DNA of 64,000 nt, taken from Scalesia atractyloides (lineage: Eukaryota; Streptophyta; Magnoliopsida; Asterales; Asteraceae). The notes beneath the pieces are model-generated. The model was not told the DNA's origin, ran no database searches, and was given only the letters and a program-made list of their open reading frames with translations. Of this stretch, positions 46,416-58,080 are shown piece after piece (the first letter of the stretch is position 1; every line of letters starts with the position of its first letter). Location: contig CAMTDV010000003.1 of the NCBI GenBank assembly GCA_947069175.1, forward strand, positions 31,529,353 to 31,593,352. Direction: 5' to 3'. The position numbers and the translations under genes were made by a program.

Positions 46416-46808
46416 TTCTTCCTACAATGTAAACATAACATTAGTAAATAACAACAAAAGAAATTAAAACATACACATTATGTACAACAATAAAGATATT
46501 ATACGTTTGGTTAAAAAAGTTTGAAAATAAAAAAAAGGTTTATCAACTGACATACGTCGGTATAAGCAATTGCTAGAGAGGTTTCTGAATAGAGATGATT
46601 GTGAGAAATGGGAAAGGTGAAAAGAGTATTTATACTAAGGTGGGGATTCTTAATTATGGTAATGACATTTCTAAACATTATTACAAATACTATATCTTTT
46701 TTTTAAATAGAAGATCAAGTACATAATATATATATTTTTTATATATATGACTCAAAGTTGCAAATATAAATCAATATAATTTACAAAAATAAAATTTTAT
46801 AAATATGA

Positions 46809-46885
<77 letters not shown>

Positions 46886-47150
46886 TTTGAATTTACATAT
46901 GGAATTATGTAAAAAATTATGGTTTTTATATTTCTTAAAAATCTGTTTGACTTTCCATATTTAAAACATAACAACTATAAAACATAACAACTGGAAAACA
47001 ACTGTAGAATCTTTCTTATTTGTATGATTTTAATTTAATGTAAACAATTACACAGTTTTTTTTAAATTATTTTGTACTAATATTATTAGGTTAAGAAAAC
47101 ATATAACACAAAAAATAAACACATTATGTGTACAGGTAAATCAGCTTATC
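46416..47150. other. AT-rich non-coding region with (TA)n
   Basis: Contains the probable promoter of the RPA70-like pseudogene (TATTTATAC at 46627-46635 plus strand) and a (TA)n run at 46813-46881. No gene found. Confidence 0.55.
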
Positions 47151-47194
47151 GGGTAGAGTATTAATAAGAATGCTTAAATAAACTTACATGCATT

Positions 47195-47525
47195 TCAAGA
47201 ATGATGGTTGACCAATAAGAAAATTTAGAAGATCAGTCGCCAATACATTTGCGCCATTTTTCGTATGAACGGAATATATTTGAGACTGAAATTCAGTCGC
47301 CAATAAGTTTCCTCCGATAAGCTATATGGCGTTAACATATTTGCGACTGAAATTTAGAAAAAAAAAAGGTGTTAAGATATTAATGACTGATTATCGGTCA
47401 CTAAAGTATGGCACGTAGAAATCAGTCCCTTATATTATTAGTGACTGAAAAATCAGTCCTAAATATTAAGTATTTGAGACTGATATATTAGTCCCTGATA
47501 ATATAGTCTCTATTAAGTATTCAAA
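47195..47525. mobile_element. Possible DNA-transposon remnant with GACTGA subterminal repeats
   Basis: About ten copies of GACTGA/TCAGTC (as TTCAGTCGCCAATA, GTGACTGA, ATCAGTCC) in both orientations over 330 bases. Such subterminal clusters are typical of CACTA-like elements and derived MITEs. I find no clear terminal inverted repeat or target duplication, so the class is a guess. Confidence 0.35.
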
Positions 47526-47530
47526 ACTCC

Positions 47531-48362
47531 TACCACCAAAATCTCAACTTCTATCCCAACATCTTTACCACCCTCATCATCAATACCATCTGCAAGCCTT
47601 CCTAGCCTAGTCAGTGTTGAAGAATACTAGGAACTAAAGCAAAGGCAAGCCAAAAGAATGGTTCTAGAAAGAAATCAAGGGAATGATGATAAACAAATCA
47701 TGCAAATTCTTACAAAAGAATACAAAAAGGTAGAAGCCTTGAGAGGTTATGCCAATATGATCTGCAGAAACCTATCCCATGATCCTATTACCGATGCAGA
47801 TCTTAAAAAGCTGCTTAGAGAGATTACCTTAATCACAATATGACAACAAAACCATATGATGCTGATAAGGAACAGTTTAATGGATGGCCAACTGAATCCC
47901 TGCTAGATGAAATAGTAACGATAAAAAAGTTGAAGCATTTTCCAAACATCATTGCTTCACCCCCAAATTGAAAATGTTGGAATTGAACCCTACAAAAGAA
48001 CAGATGATAGAAAGTCAAAATGTACAACAACCTCTTATCCTAGTAACAATAAAACATCTGCTAGAGTCAAGCTCTGCTGAAGACAAAATGCCAAAGGTCT
48101 ACCATAGCAAAACACTGTTGAAGACTAAAGTTAAAGGTCTGCTAAGGCAAAGATCTGTTGAAGACTAAAGCTAAAGGTTTGCCAAGACAAAGCTCTGTTG
48201 AAGACTAACGCTAAAGGTCTTCCAAGGCAAAGCTCTATTGAAGATTAAAGTTAAAGCTCTGCCAAGGCAAACTTTGCCGAAGGCCAGCAGAGGATGTTTC
48301 ATCAGTGTTTACTATCAGTCTTTGTAATGTTTAGTTATATCACTGGTTAGCTTAGCAGATGT
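47531..48362 (+). pseudogene. H: C-terminal end of a Sirevirus-like ORF3 and 3' untranslated region
   Basis: A short frame (47658-47843) reads MVLERNQGNDDKQIMQILTK and YANMICRNLSHDPITDADLK, continuing into ADKEQFNGWPTESLLDEI and KKLKHF in the next frame. I recognise this as the C-terminus of the env-position ORF of Asteraceae Sirevirus-like elements, the part that G2 loses at the window edge. From about 48060 to 48285 follow roughly five tandem units of about 46 bases (AAAGGTCTGCCAAGGCAAAG). The LTR starts at 48363. The upstream part of H is missing at 47530. Confidence 0.6.
48060..48285 (+). repeat. 46-base tandem repeat in H 3' region
   Basis: About five imperfect units built on GACTAAAGCTAAAGGTCTGC followed by CAAGGCAAAGCTCTGTTGAA. 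It lies between the ORF3 end and the LTR. Confidence 0.75.
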
Positions 48363-48720
48363 TGTTAGGTTGTTAATATCATTAAATGTCGCTTTCATGC
48401 TGACATCATATTAGATGCTCAATGGTTAGAATTTTATTATAAATAGAACAGTGTCTGTACTGTTCTGTTTGATCACTTTTCATCACTTATAAATCTAATA
48501 TTCATCTTTACGTTCTGTACGAACAAATCAGTGATCTTAGGCTGAGGGGGAGATTGTGAATTATATGCAAGTGATTACAATTACGAAAGCATGATGATGA
48601 AAACAATCTCCCAATTGTTATGAATCAAAATTCATCATTCCGCTTCATTTACCTCTGATTTATCATCTTCATTTTTCATCTTTAGAACTTTCATAACAGT
48701 TTTAAACTCAGATCCTAACA
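48363..48720 (+). repeat. LTR shared by H and G1 (358 bases)
   Basis: Starts TGTTAGG and ends CCTAACA, perfect seven-base inverted ends. Sense TATA box TATAAATAG at 48438-48446. It is directly followed by a primer site. A polypurine-like GGCTGAGGGGGAGATTGTGA lies inside at about 48540-48559, where one might alternatively place an LTR start (TGTGAATTATATG). The inverted ends and TATA box favour the longer version. Confidence 0.65.
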
Positions 48721-48721
48721 A

Positions 48722-48735
48722 TTGGTATTAGAGCA
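48722..48735 (+). promoter_or_regulatory. G1 primer binding site
   Basis: TTGGTATTAGAGCA follows the LTR end at 48720; one base departs from the usual TGGTATCAGAGC initiator-tRNA match. Confidence 0.85.
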
Positions 48736-48879
48736 TGGTCAATTGAATTTGATTTAACAATCAATTTGATTTGAATAGATCAGCTCTCACTGCTAATTCG
48801 ATTTGTTCGTTTTTATTGAAAAAAAGTTTAATTACATTTTCAAAGTTTTTAAACAAAAATTTGTTTGTAAACAATCAAA

Positions 48880-51299
48880 ATGTCACACACTTCACAAGAT
48901 CGTCATAACACCGGCAACATGTTTAAACCACCGTCCTTGTCAGATCTAAGTATAATATCTAGCAAAGACGGATGGGTCATGTCCTTGCTCAGCAAACACC
49001 GGTTGCTAGAAGTCGGTCAATTTTGGACCTCATGCTCCAATGATACCGAGTACAAAGGACCCTAAAGTCCAAGTACCAAAGAATCTTGAAAATTATTCCG
49101 AGCTAGATGCAATGGCATTTAGCATCGTGGCCTCTACACTGCCATACGATATCTATGCTGGCATGTTGCATTACAACAGAGCAAAGGAATTATGGGATGC
49201 TTTAGAAGAGCAATTCTGTGGGACTAAGGAAGTGATCGAAAATAATAGAGAAGTTTTAAATCAAAAATACGAAACGTTTTGTCATGTTAAAGAAGAGTCA
49301 TTAACCCAACAGTTTGAAAGGTTTAGCTGCCTCATTAGTGAGCTTAAACTGGTTAATTTTACAGTTGAAAACTCGACTTTAAATAGTCGTTTTCTTAGAT
49401 CATTACCAGACAAGTGGGACATTATAGCTTTTATAACCCTAAATTCAGTTGAGATTAAAGAAATGAGCCTAACATAACTTCATGGTAGGCTCCTCACTTA
49501 TGAGAGAGAGCTGAACTAGAAAAAGAAGCTACAAGAATCTAGCAAGGTGGCTGATGACTATATATTTGGTAGTACAACACTTTTTGGCCAAGAAGAAGCA
49601 CTGGCAGTTTTAAGGATCAGAGTTATGATCATTTCATTGATATAACTTTTGGTGGTAATTTCAACTCTGAACAGTACATACCTAATTATGCATTTGCTGC
49701 TAATAGGGAAAGCCAAACTTCTGACAACTTATGTTTTGAGTTGAATGACCTTCAACATTTTGCCCCTTCAGATTTGGAAGAGATGAATATTTTGCACTAG
49801 TTGGCTCTATTAAGTGTTAGGGCTAACAAGTATACAAGAGAACTGGTAGAAAGTTTCCAGGGTTGCATGGGGGGCTAAAAGTTGGGCTGGATACGTTAAA
49901 GATTAAATGTTTCAAGTGTAATAGGCTAGGTCATTTGCTAGAGAATGTAGGTCTCAAACTTCTGGACCAATTATCACACATCCTAGCTCTAGACCTCAAA
50001 ACACTCAAAACACTTTCCATTTATTCCCAATATACCCCTGCTCCTCATATGCAAAACACTGCTCATTTTGCACACCCTTCTACCTCTGTTCCTTTGCAAT
50101 ATGTTCAAACAATTTCAATATGTTCAAGCACCAGCTCCTCAGGTTCAAATACAACCTGCACAACAAGTAACTCAAATCACTGCTCAGGCAGAGCTTAATC
50201 AACAGAGCTTCTTTACTCGGGCTTTGTTGATTAGAGTAGTTACCTGAGGATCTAACTGATGAAACATTTGCTCTAATTGTTGAACTGAAAAGTAACAAAA
50301 TGAATTTTGTTTTATGGCATTAGAGTCTATAGTTAAGGTGTCGAATTTGAGGAAGTGGAGCCTAAGTCTGTTGTGTCTAATGTTCATGATGAAACAGTTG
50401 TTACACAAGAAAATATTGATGAAGAATTAAAACCTCTGTCTGACCCATGGGATGCTAGTGTTTGTGAAGGTGAATGTGACTGTGCCATGATGGTTGCTAC
50501 TAAGGTATCTCCTCAGGTCTTAAAAGATCTATGTTCAAATAAATGCATCATAGTTTTTGCTCACATAAAAGAGGTGAACGAAAACCTTCGGGATAAGATT
50601 TTGGATGATGAATTCCAGTTTGAAAAGCTTTCCAAAGAGCTAAAAACTAAATTATTTGAAAAGGAATCTGAAATCAGCAGTCTAAAATATGAAGCCAACA
50701 TAACCAAGGACCAACTCCAAACTATGATAGAAAATATCATGTTTGCAAAAAGGAGTTGGAATCCACCAAAATCACTTATGAAAAATGGGTGGAATCCTGT
50801 AAAGGTTACGAGATTTTGCTAGAAAACCAGGTCCAAAGTAACATAAAATTTGGCATAGGATTCAAGAAAAAAGACCAAGTTTCTAAAAATGTTACTGGAA
50901 ATGATGTAGATGTGGTTGAAATTGTTCCAACAAACTTGGTTGGTCAAGAAATCAAAGTCATTGATAAAAATGGTAAGAAAATTGTTTTAGAAAAACATGA
51001 GGGATCCTCAACTTTTGAGGAGATTGACAAGTATCAATTTAAACCCACATGGTCTGATGAATGTGACATTCTTGAAAATTTCAAGCCAATGAATTTTCAA
51101 CCATTGAAGGTGTTAAAGCAATAAAAGGGAAGAATCATTCCCATAACAGATTTACCAGCTACAACATTTGCTGACAAAAAGTCTAAAAAAGGAAAAAGAA
51201 AGAAAATTTCAAAAACCTGTATTGTGATTTTTGTGAAAAGAAGAACCATGTTATCAAAACTTGTTTTCTTCTAAAAGCCTATGATATTAACAAAACAAT
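48880..51299 (+). pseudogene. G1: Sirevirus-like copia gag with two knuckles, truncated by G2
   Basis: Starts MSHTSQDRHNTGNMFKPPSL. After a frame change near 49050 the capsid core reads AKELWDALEEQFCGTKEVIE, NSRFLRSLPDKWD and VEIKEMSL. The first knuckle, CFKCNRLGHL at 49908-49948, loses its last Cys through a one-base deletion. A long coiled-coil (50535-50720, for example KLSKELKTKLFEKESEISSL) follows, then NNKYQFKP-like acidic sequence. A second intact knuckle CDFCEKKNHVIKTC is at 51223-51264. Gag ends at about 51299, where G2 begins; no pol follows. Many stops. Confidence 0.8.
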
Positions 51300-51381
51300 G
51301 GATTCCGCCTCTGTTAGCTGAGTCGAATCGGTCCGTGCTCACAGAGGAGAGCCGATCCCCTCTCACAAGTGGTATCAGAGC
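51300..51381 (+). repeat. G2: LTR end fragment and primer binding site
   Basis: TGGTATCAGAGC at 51370-51381 is a perfect initiator-tRNA-Met site. The 67 bases before it, ending CTCTCACA, are probably the tail of a truncated 5' LTR. G2 therefore starts abruptly inside G1's gag. Confidence 0.65.
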
Positions 51382-51639
51382 CTTGAGGCCTAATTTGAGG
51401 ACAAACAACAAGTTTCAGCAGACAACCAACAAGTTTAGAAGTTGAAAATCCAGATTAAACCATTGAAGTTTTTCTATATCAACTCTTTCTTCATACATAC
51501 TTTAGATCTAGAGGATTTCATGGACAAATTGGACTAGGATTTTATTATAACACATTAAAATCAACGTTAACAAATCCCTGAAACTTACAAATCTAAAATT
51601 GACCAAAATCATGACGAAAATTGCATAAAACATCCATTT

Positions 51640-51865
51640 GCTGACTTGAGCTACTCGTACGAGCAGAAGGACAACTCGTACGAATGGCCATCCGTACGAA
51701 TTAGCCACTCGTACGACCAAGAAAACAAGTTTTCTTAAAATTTTCAAGTTCCAATATAGTCATTCGTATAAGTAAGTGTTTCGCACAAAGAGTCACTCGT
51801 ATGAGTAACTCTTTCTCTCGCACGAGTAACTTGCTCGCACGAGTATTAAGTCACTCGCTCGAAGG
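51640..51865 (+). repeat. CTCGTACGAG palindrome array in G2 leader
   Basis: About nine related units: ACTCGTACGAGC, ACTCGTACGAAT, CCGTACGAATTA, ACTCGTACGACC, ACTCGTATGAGT, CTCGCACGAGTA and others. The ideal unit is the 12-base palindrome ACTCGTACGAGT. It lies in the non-coding leader upstream of gag. Confidence 0.8.
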
Positions 51866-51960
51866 ACATTTTGAGGATTTTTCTTTTTCATGCTCTCGTC
51901 AAATTATATCTAATCCGTGTTGTCGAAATTTTGTGTTTCTAAAAAATTTTAGAATTAATG

Positions 51961-53310
51961 GAAGAAGAGTTTTTCAACGCGTTTGCTGCTTCAGCTGTTA
52001 CCACTACCGCAGCACAAAACATCAATCTAGAGAACGAAATGGAAACCATGATGAAACCTCCAAAGCTCATGAACTTAGAAGATTATAAAAGTTGGAGCGA
52101 GAGATTCATAAACTGGGTACAAGCTAATCATTTCACATGTTGGTTTGCCATCGAGTCAAAGTACACAACACCTATAGGTGAGAATGGTCTTGAGAAGATG
52201 CTGGCTCAGCTAATGGATATAGAGAGAGAAAAGTTTATCAACGAAAATAAGATGATGAATATACTGCAACAGGCAGTAAAAGTAGATATCCTGGCACTTC
52301 TTCAACACGATGATGACACTTAGTCTCTGTGGATGCTTTAAGACTTAAGTTTCAAGGAAGTTCTCAACTTCGAAAAGGAAGAAAAGCGCTGCTAAGCAAG
52401 GAGTTCGATATTTTCAATCTAATGAAAGGTGAGACAGTAAAGCAGGTGATCGAAAGGTATTGTCATTTGGTGGTTCAGATGAAATGAATGGAGATTTTTA
52501 AAACCAATGAAGAACTAGTTGATAAACTGGCTGATTCTTTACTAGAAGGAGAGTGGACAACCTAGCTAACTATTCTGAAAAACGGCACGAAATACAGTAA
52601 CTTCACATTGCCAAAGATTTATTGAAAGATTAGAGGGTCATGAGCTAGAAATGCAGAAAATGGCAAAGAACAAAGGCGCTCACATGCAACAAGATGTGAA
52701 CCTATACTACAAAAGTAGTTCTGCTGGTAACATACAAAGTCCCAAGGTTCAAACCGCCTTCAGTGCCAACAATACTACAAGTCCACCATCAAACCAATCC
52801 AGTGGGTTTCAGTCATTTTCATCATGCAACCTTTTTTCTTCTCAAGCTCCTCAATCATCGCAAAGGTCAAGTAAGCCTCAGAACAATCAAAACAATCCAC
52901 CTAATTCAAACCAGTGAATTCTTCAATGCAACATTGCGGTGAATCGTGAACATGATTTCAATGAACACACGACCAAACAACACATGGCCTTGCTTGTCAG
53001 TTCTAGAATCATATGAAAGTCTGGTATCCGGAAGGATTGGGAATCCTTAAATGACCAAAGAAGATTATGATTAGATTGATCCAGTTAGTTGATATTAAGT
53101 GGTGCATGGCGTCAATAGTCCGTAGAGCTCAGCGTTTTATGGAAATCACATGAAGAGACAGTCTGGGAGGTCTTGACGGAAAACTCGATTTTGATAAGGC
53201 TAAACTTACATGCTTCAAGTGCAGAGAAAAGGGACATTTCTAGAGAAAGTGCCCAAACAGGGAAGTCAAACAAAATCAAAATCCATTTGTAGATGACTAC
53301 TACAAAAGGG
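51961..53310 (+). pseudogene. G2 gag N-terminal half with first knuckle
   Basis: Starts near 51958 with MEEEFFNAFAASAVTTTAAQ. KPPKLMNLEDYKSWSERFIN is a typical copia gag block. A stop at 52323 and two frame changes follow; KEFDIFNLMKGETVKQVIER and NEELVDKLADSLLEGEW are readable around 52390-52560. The 52651-52917 frame is a Ser/Asn/Gln-rich linker. The first knuckle at 53211-53252 reads CFKCREKGHF, stop, RKC: a TAG sits one residue after the zinc-binding His region. It continues toward a VDDYYKRAIYH-type tail. Confidence 0.8.
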
Positions 53311-53320
53311 CCATATATCA

Positions 53321-54822
53321 TTGACCCCACCTCAGACAAGGTTAGTGCAGATCGAAGATGGTCTATCAAACTCAAAGGATAAGGCTTTGGTTGTTACCCA
53401 AGAAGATGAAGGGTTCAACTGGAACAAATACATTACAAAGAATGAAAGCCTCGCACTGGTGGCTGAGATATTTGAAGAACCAGAACAGGCAGAAGAAGAA
53501 TTTGCTGAGGCATCCTTTGACGAAGCACCAGAAGAATATTACAACACGTCGTCAGAGGAAGAAAAACTCTTAAATAGTGCATTTAAACATCTTTTGCCTA
53601 TTGAAATTCTTAAAACTTTTGCAGGTTATTTCGACTCAAGCTATCAATCACTATGTGAAGAAAGAGATGATTGATGTGACCAAGGAGTTGACTTTGCAGA
53701 ATCTAACTAACATAGCCGACAAAGAAATAATAGCTAACGTGAATGAGGTAGTTACTGAGGAAGCTTAGGAAGCTAGAGTCAAATCGGTAAATGTGTCGGC
53801 AATTGAGTCAGTAAAAGAAACACCTTGCATGAAGTGCAAAGAGCCATGCATTGAGTGTGTCGAAAAAGAAACAAGATACAAAGAGCTGAAAAGTCATGCA
53901 GATAATTTGTCATGTGATTATAATACAACAAGAGAAGCATATGGAAAATTAATTAAAACAATTAAACAATTTGAACAAGTGATCAGAGAAAATGACAAGA
54001 CACTTTCGATGCTCAAAGCAACTGTAATGGACAGACAAATGGCCATCAATATTCATTTAAACACAATTGCCGAGCTAAAAAGTGAACTGGAAAAATTGAA
54101 AATAGAAACTGAACGAGTTAACAAGTTGTTAATTAGTTATTCTACCAGTTCATACGTCATTGATCACATTCTTCCGAAAATTGAAATCAATGAAGAGAAT
54201 AAAATTGATAAACACAAAGGTGTAGGTTACGATCGTGTTCCACCCCCCTTGTGGAATAGCTATGCAAGAAAGAAACCATCGGGGGTGGAAAAGGCACTCA
54301 ATTTAAAATTGAAAACTGAGAAGAAAAACGAGCTGCCTGCAAACATTGATGTAACATAGACCAAAGCAGAACTGTGGTCGAAAATGTTTTGAAAGTGCAG
54401 AATTGAATCTCGAAAAATCTGAATTGGATGTTGTATCATCAGAAAATAGTTTAAACAATGATCCCAATGTAGTCGTGTACAAAATGAACGGATCTGATAA
54501 ACTATATTCCGATAAGGATTTCCCAATTCAGAATGTTAATCTTGATCGAGTTGATAAGTTGTTCAAGCTAGTTGAAGTTAGTCATTCTGATTTAGAAAAA
54601 AAACGAGATGCATCATTTTATTCTAAATCAAAATGTGTCTACAAAAACCACCATCAGAGGGACAGGGACTATCCTGAAAACAGGAGAGCAGGTTTGGGTT
54701 ATCAAAAGCAAAGAAAGAACAACAAGTTTCAAAAATTGAACTTTGCAAAGAAAATTAATTTTGTCTATGGGACATACACCGAAAAAGAAAAAGAGAGCAT
54801 TGGCAAACAATCCAATGATTAA
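53321..54822 (+). pseudogene. G2 gag C-terminal half, acidic and coiled-coil
   Basis: Three consecutive frames: 53321-53674 is acidic (DEGFNWNKYITKNESLALVA, EEPEQAEEEFAEASFDEAPE). 53793-54359 has a Cys cluster (CMKCKEPCIECV), then a long coiled-coil (LKSELEKLKIETERVNKLL) and GVGYDRVPPPLWNSY. 54403-54822 is Asp/Asn-rich and ends basic. The same order occurs in A (VCVDNICCTDAC, PPPFNHNY), so it is a family trait. Function unknown; an assembly role is plausible. Confidence 0.75.
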
Positions 54823-55336
54823 TCTAAAAAGGAAAAGAAGAGTAGAAAACAGGATTTGGATTCCTCTATTAGAAATGACAGCAGGATGTGCTACAAATGT
54901 AACAATGTTGGGCATATTGCACGACAATGTTCTCACAAAAATCCAAAACATATTTATAACTCAAGCAGATCTACATAAGATGTGAAGCAAAAAGCACCCA
55001 AGTTTGTACCAAAACAAATTCTAAAAAGAAATAATGAATCCAATAAAAGGTGACATCAACAATTCAACATAATTCAAAATTTGAGTTTGGTGAAACTTCT
55101 ACCAAGAATCGTCAAAAGGATTCAAAATTCTATTCCAAAAAGGCAGTTCTAAAAACACAAATTTGGGTAGTAAAAGTCAAACCATCTTCAGTAGAAGTGA
55201 AAACACCTATTCCACCTAAAACATAAATCAAACAAGATGTCAAGATTAAAGTTTCAAAGTTTGATATTCTAAACCCACCCAAGACCAAGGAGGCTTGGGT
55301 TTCTTTGTTTAAATAGTTTCTTATGTGTAGGGGCTA
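54823..55336 (+). pseudogene. G2 second zinc knuckle and linker to protease
   Basis: The intact CX2CX4HX4C knuckle CYKCNNVGHIARQC is at 54889-54930, flanked by basic sequence. The rest to 55336 is a degraded linker with VVKVKPSSVEVKTPIPPK-like sequence and several stops. Confidence 0.75.
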
Positions 55337-55522
55337 TTGAGGTTAATCATTTCAAAGTGGATTATGGACAGTGGAGCTTCCCGACTCATGACAGCGATGC
55401 TTTCCTTGTTATACAACTTAAAAGCTATCCGGGGAGGATATGTTGGGTTTGCTGGGACACAGGGAGGAAGAATAGTGGTGAAGGTATTCTCACAAACGAA
55501 GTGGTATCTTTCGACAAAGTGA
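55337..55522 (+). pseudogene. G2 protease
   Basis: Copia aspartic protease. WIMDSGASRLMTAM carries the DSG active site at 55367-55375 (family form WIMDSGASRHMTG). The downstream part GGYVGFAGTQGGRI matches the usual flap region. Past about 55470 the reading shifts to the next frame (VGFAG, GRI, GILT). Confidence 0.85.
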
Positions 55523-56660
55523 ACTACATCGCTGAGCTTGAGAACAACTTACTTAGCATCTCGCAAATCTGTGACAAGAAATTCACAACCCACTTCAATG
55601 ACAAGGAATGCTTAATTCTCAAACCAGGATTCAAAAGTTCCGAGGAGTAGATCCTCATGCGCGCTCCATGACTTTATATCTTAGACATGAGCGTCGCATC
55701 CACTACGTCAAAGAAGGTTCAATGCTTTGTATCCAAAGCTACCGAGAAAGAGTCAATCTTATGGCATCGTAAGATGGGGCAATTCACCTACGAAAGATGA
55801 ATTATTTGGTGCATAACAACCTACTAGAGGGTGTTAATCTCAACAATTTTCACTTATCAGATGATTGTCTGAGCAGCAAAAAGGGGAAGCAGCATAAGAA
55901 ATCACACTTGAGAAAGCTACTTAACTCTATCAAGCTTCCACTAGAAAGGCTTCATATAGATCTCTTTGGGCCAGCGAACATGAAAAGTATCTCTGGAGAT
56001 CTATATTGCATAGTCGTGACAGATGATTATTCAAGATTCTCATGGGTTTTCTTCCTGGAGAATAAAGATGAAACGTTTGAAAGTCTTATGATTCTCTTTA
56101 GGAAGGTGGAAAACCTATATCACTTGCCAATCAAGAGAATCCGTTGTGATAATGGTACTGAGTTCAAGAACAAGAGAATGCTCGTCTGCAATGATAAGGG
56201 TATTCTTCATGAATTCAGCGCTCCCTATACTCCTCAACAAAATAGAGTAGCTGAATGTAAGAATCGCACACTGATTGAGACTGCAAGAACTATGCTCGCT
56301 GATTCAAAACATCCAATTAGTTTCTGGAGCGAAGCAGTTGCGTCTACGTGTTACACCCTTAACCGTGTTTTGACAGTCAAGCCTCATAATAAGACATGTT
56401 TTGAGCTATTGAACCATCGATAGCCAAACCTAGCATTTTTAGAACCATTTGGATCATCGTGTACTGTTCTAGACCCGGACGGTAAATTTGGAGCCAAATC
56501 CTTGGAAGGATTTTTCGTTGATTATGCTAGTCCACAAAAGAGAGTCTTTTTGCTGAGTCTAAACCAGGTAATTCTTGCACAAAATGTTGATTGTCAAAGA
56601 TATACAACGTCTATGCAGAAGCCTGGTGATCTGTGGTTGTTCAATTATGACGGGTTGTGG
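55500..56660 (+). pseudogene. G2 GAG-pre-integrase and integrase
   Basis: Pre-integrase: NYIAELENNLLSISQICDKK, then ILWHRKMGQFTYER near 55750. The integrase frame 55797-56423 has LHIDLFGPANMKSISGDLY with Asp55, IRCDNGTEFKN with Asp118 and YTPQQNRVAECKNRTLIETA with Glu153, spacing 35, so the DD35E triad is complete. The zinc finger lost Cys residues (DDCLSSKKGKQHKK). A stop at 56423 splits it; FGSSCTVLD and KSLEGFFVDYA follow in the next frames (family form KFGAKSDEGIFLGYS). Confidence 0.87.
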
Positions 56661-57210
56661 AATTCATTCGACCTACCAGAAGTACATTTAGAAGAAGAAC
56701 TTGTTATGCTATTTCAACAGCATCAAATCTCCAATCAAGAGCTAGTTTCAAGACCATTAGTGATTTCCCCATCACTACCTATCTCTAACTCTTCTAAAGT
56801 AGGTCTGAGCAATACTCTGCAAGAATCAGTAATTGTTCCAGTCTTAAATACTGCCGAATCATTTTCCCATCAATCAATTGATGCCGACTCTGATCGAGAA
56901 CCTACTTTTGACATTGGAGGAACCAGTTCCGATGAAGGATCAGAACAAACTCAAAGTTTTCTGAACACTCAAGCTGATGAATCCAATAACAGAGATGAAG
57001 CTACATCCGCTGAACAGGTTGTTGATGAAGTTATCATAAATCTGCAAAGTCAAGTAGACGTTCTAAGCGAAGTGATGCCAAGGACACTATCTTACCATCC
57101 GTCGGAGAATATTATTGGCAACTTACTAACCGGAGTGAAAACTCAAAATCCGATCTAACTAGCTTTTATGCAAATGTTGTTCCATTACAAACCAGACTTT
57201 CTTATAATTG
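56661..57210 (+). pseudogene. G2 integrase-RT linker
   Basis: Open frame to 57158 with a low-complexity, acidic, Ser-rich linker (IDADSDREPTFDIGGTSSDE). No domain. It ends with the HPSENIIGNLLTGVKTQ block that marks the approach to copia RT. Confidence 0.8.
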
Positions 57211-58080
57211 TTTTGTTTTGCAGGTAGAACCAGGAAACCGGAAAGACGCTATGAAGGAAGAAAGCTGGGTGGATGTAATGCAAGAAGAGTTGCTGCAACC
57301 CTAGAAACTTGGTGTCTAGAAGCTTGTTGACCTACCTGATCATCATAAAAAAATAAATATTCATTGGGTCTTCAAGTGCAAGAGAGATGACAGAGGTATT
57401 GTGGTTAGAAACAAAGCTCGGCTCGTAATCCAAGGCTTCCATTAGCAATAAGGGATAGACTACAATGAAGTCTACGCCTCTGTCGCACATCTTGAAGCTA
57501 TTCGCATTTTCTTGGCCTTTGAATCATGGAAAGGTTTCTAGGTCTACCAATTGGATATGAAGTCTGCATTCCTTTACGGAAAGGTAAAAGAGGAGGTGTA
57601 TGTCAGCCAACCACCGGGGTTTGTCGATCTGATACACAAAGATAATGTCTATCTAACAAAGCGTTATACGGACTACACCAGGCCCCGAGAGCCTGGTACG
57701 AGACGCTCTCCAAAGATCTTCTGGGTAATGGTTTATCTAGAGGCACAGTAGACAGTACCCTCTTTACCAAGGAAGTGGATGGACATCTGATTATCGTACA
57801 AATTTATGTGGATGATATCATCTTTGGATCAACAAATGATAAGCCGTGTAAAGACTTTGAAGAGGTCATGAAAAAGAAGTTTGAAATGAGTGCTATGGGG
57901 GAGATGAAGTTTTTCTTAGGACTTCAGGTAGAACAATTACCTGATGGCATCTTCATTCACCAAATGAAGTATGTTCATGATGTGTTAGAGAAATTTGACA
58001 TGACAGGAACTAAGCCAGCATCAACTCCGTTAAACACAAACCAAAGCATTTGTCCAGACGTTTATTGAGTCAAAGTCGAT
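57211..58080 (+). pseudogene. G2 reverse transcriptase
   Basis: Copia RT. Blocks: AMKEESWVDVMQEEL near 57250, HWVFKCKRDDRGIVVRNKAR near 57363-57420, YNEVYASVAHLEAIRIFLA, YQLDMKSAFLYGKVKEEVYV (57545-57604) and PPGF. A frameshift precedes LIIVQIYVDDIIFGSTND; the catalytic YVDD is at 57805-57816. FFLGLQVEQLPDGIFIHQ is the usual end block. At least five in-frame stops, so inactive. Confidence 0.9.

Noticed and set aside
48540..48720. A short LTR starting TGTGAATTATATG after GGGGGAGAT
   Set aside because: It would lack a TATA box and matched ends; TGTTAGG/CCTAACA at 48363/48720 is the better pair, though the alternative is noted.
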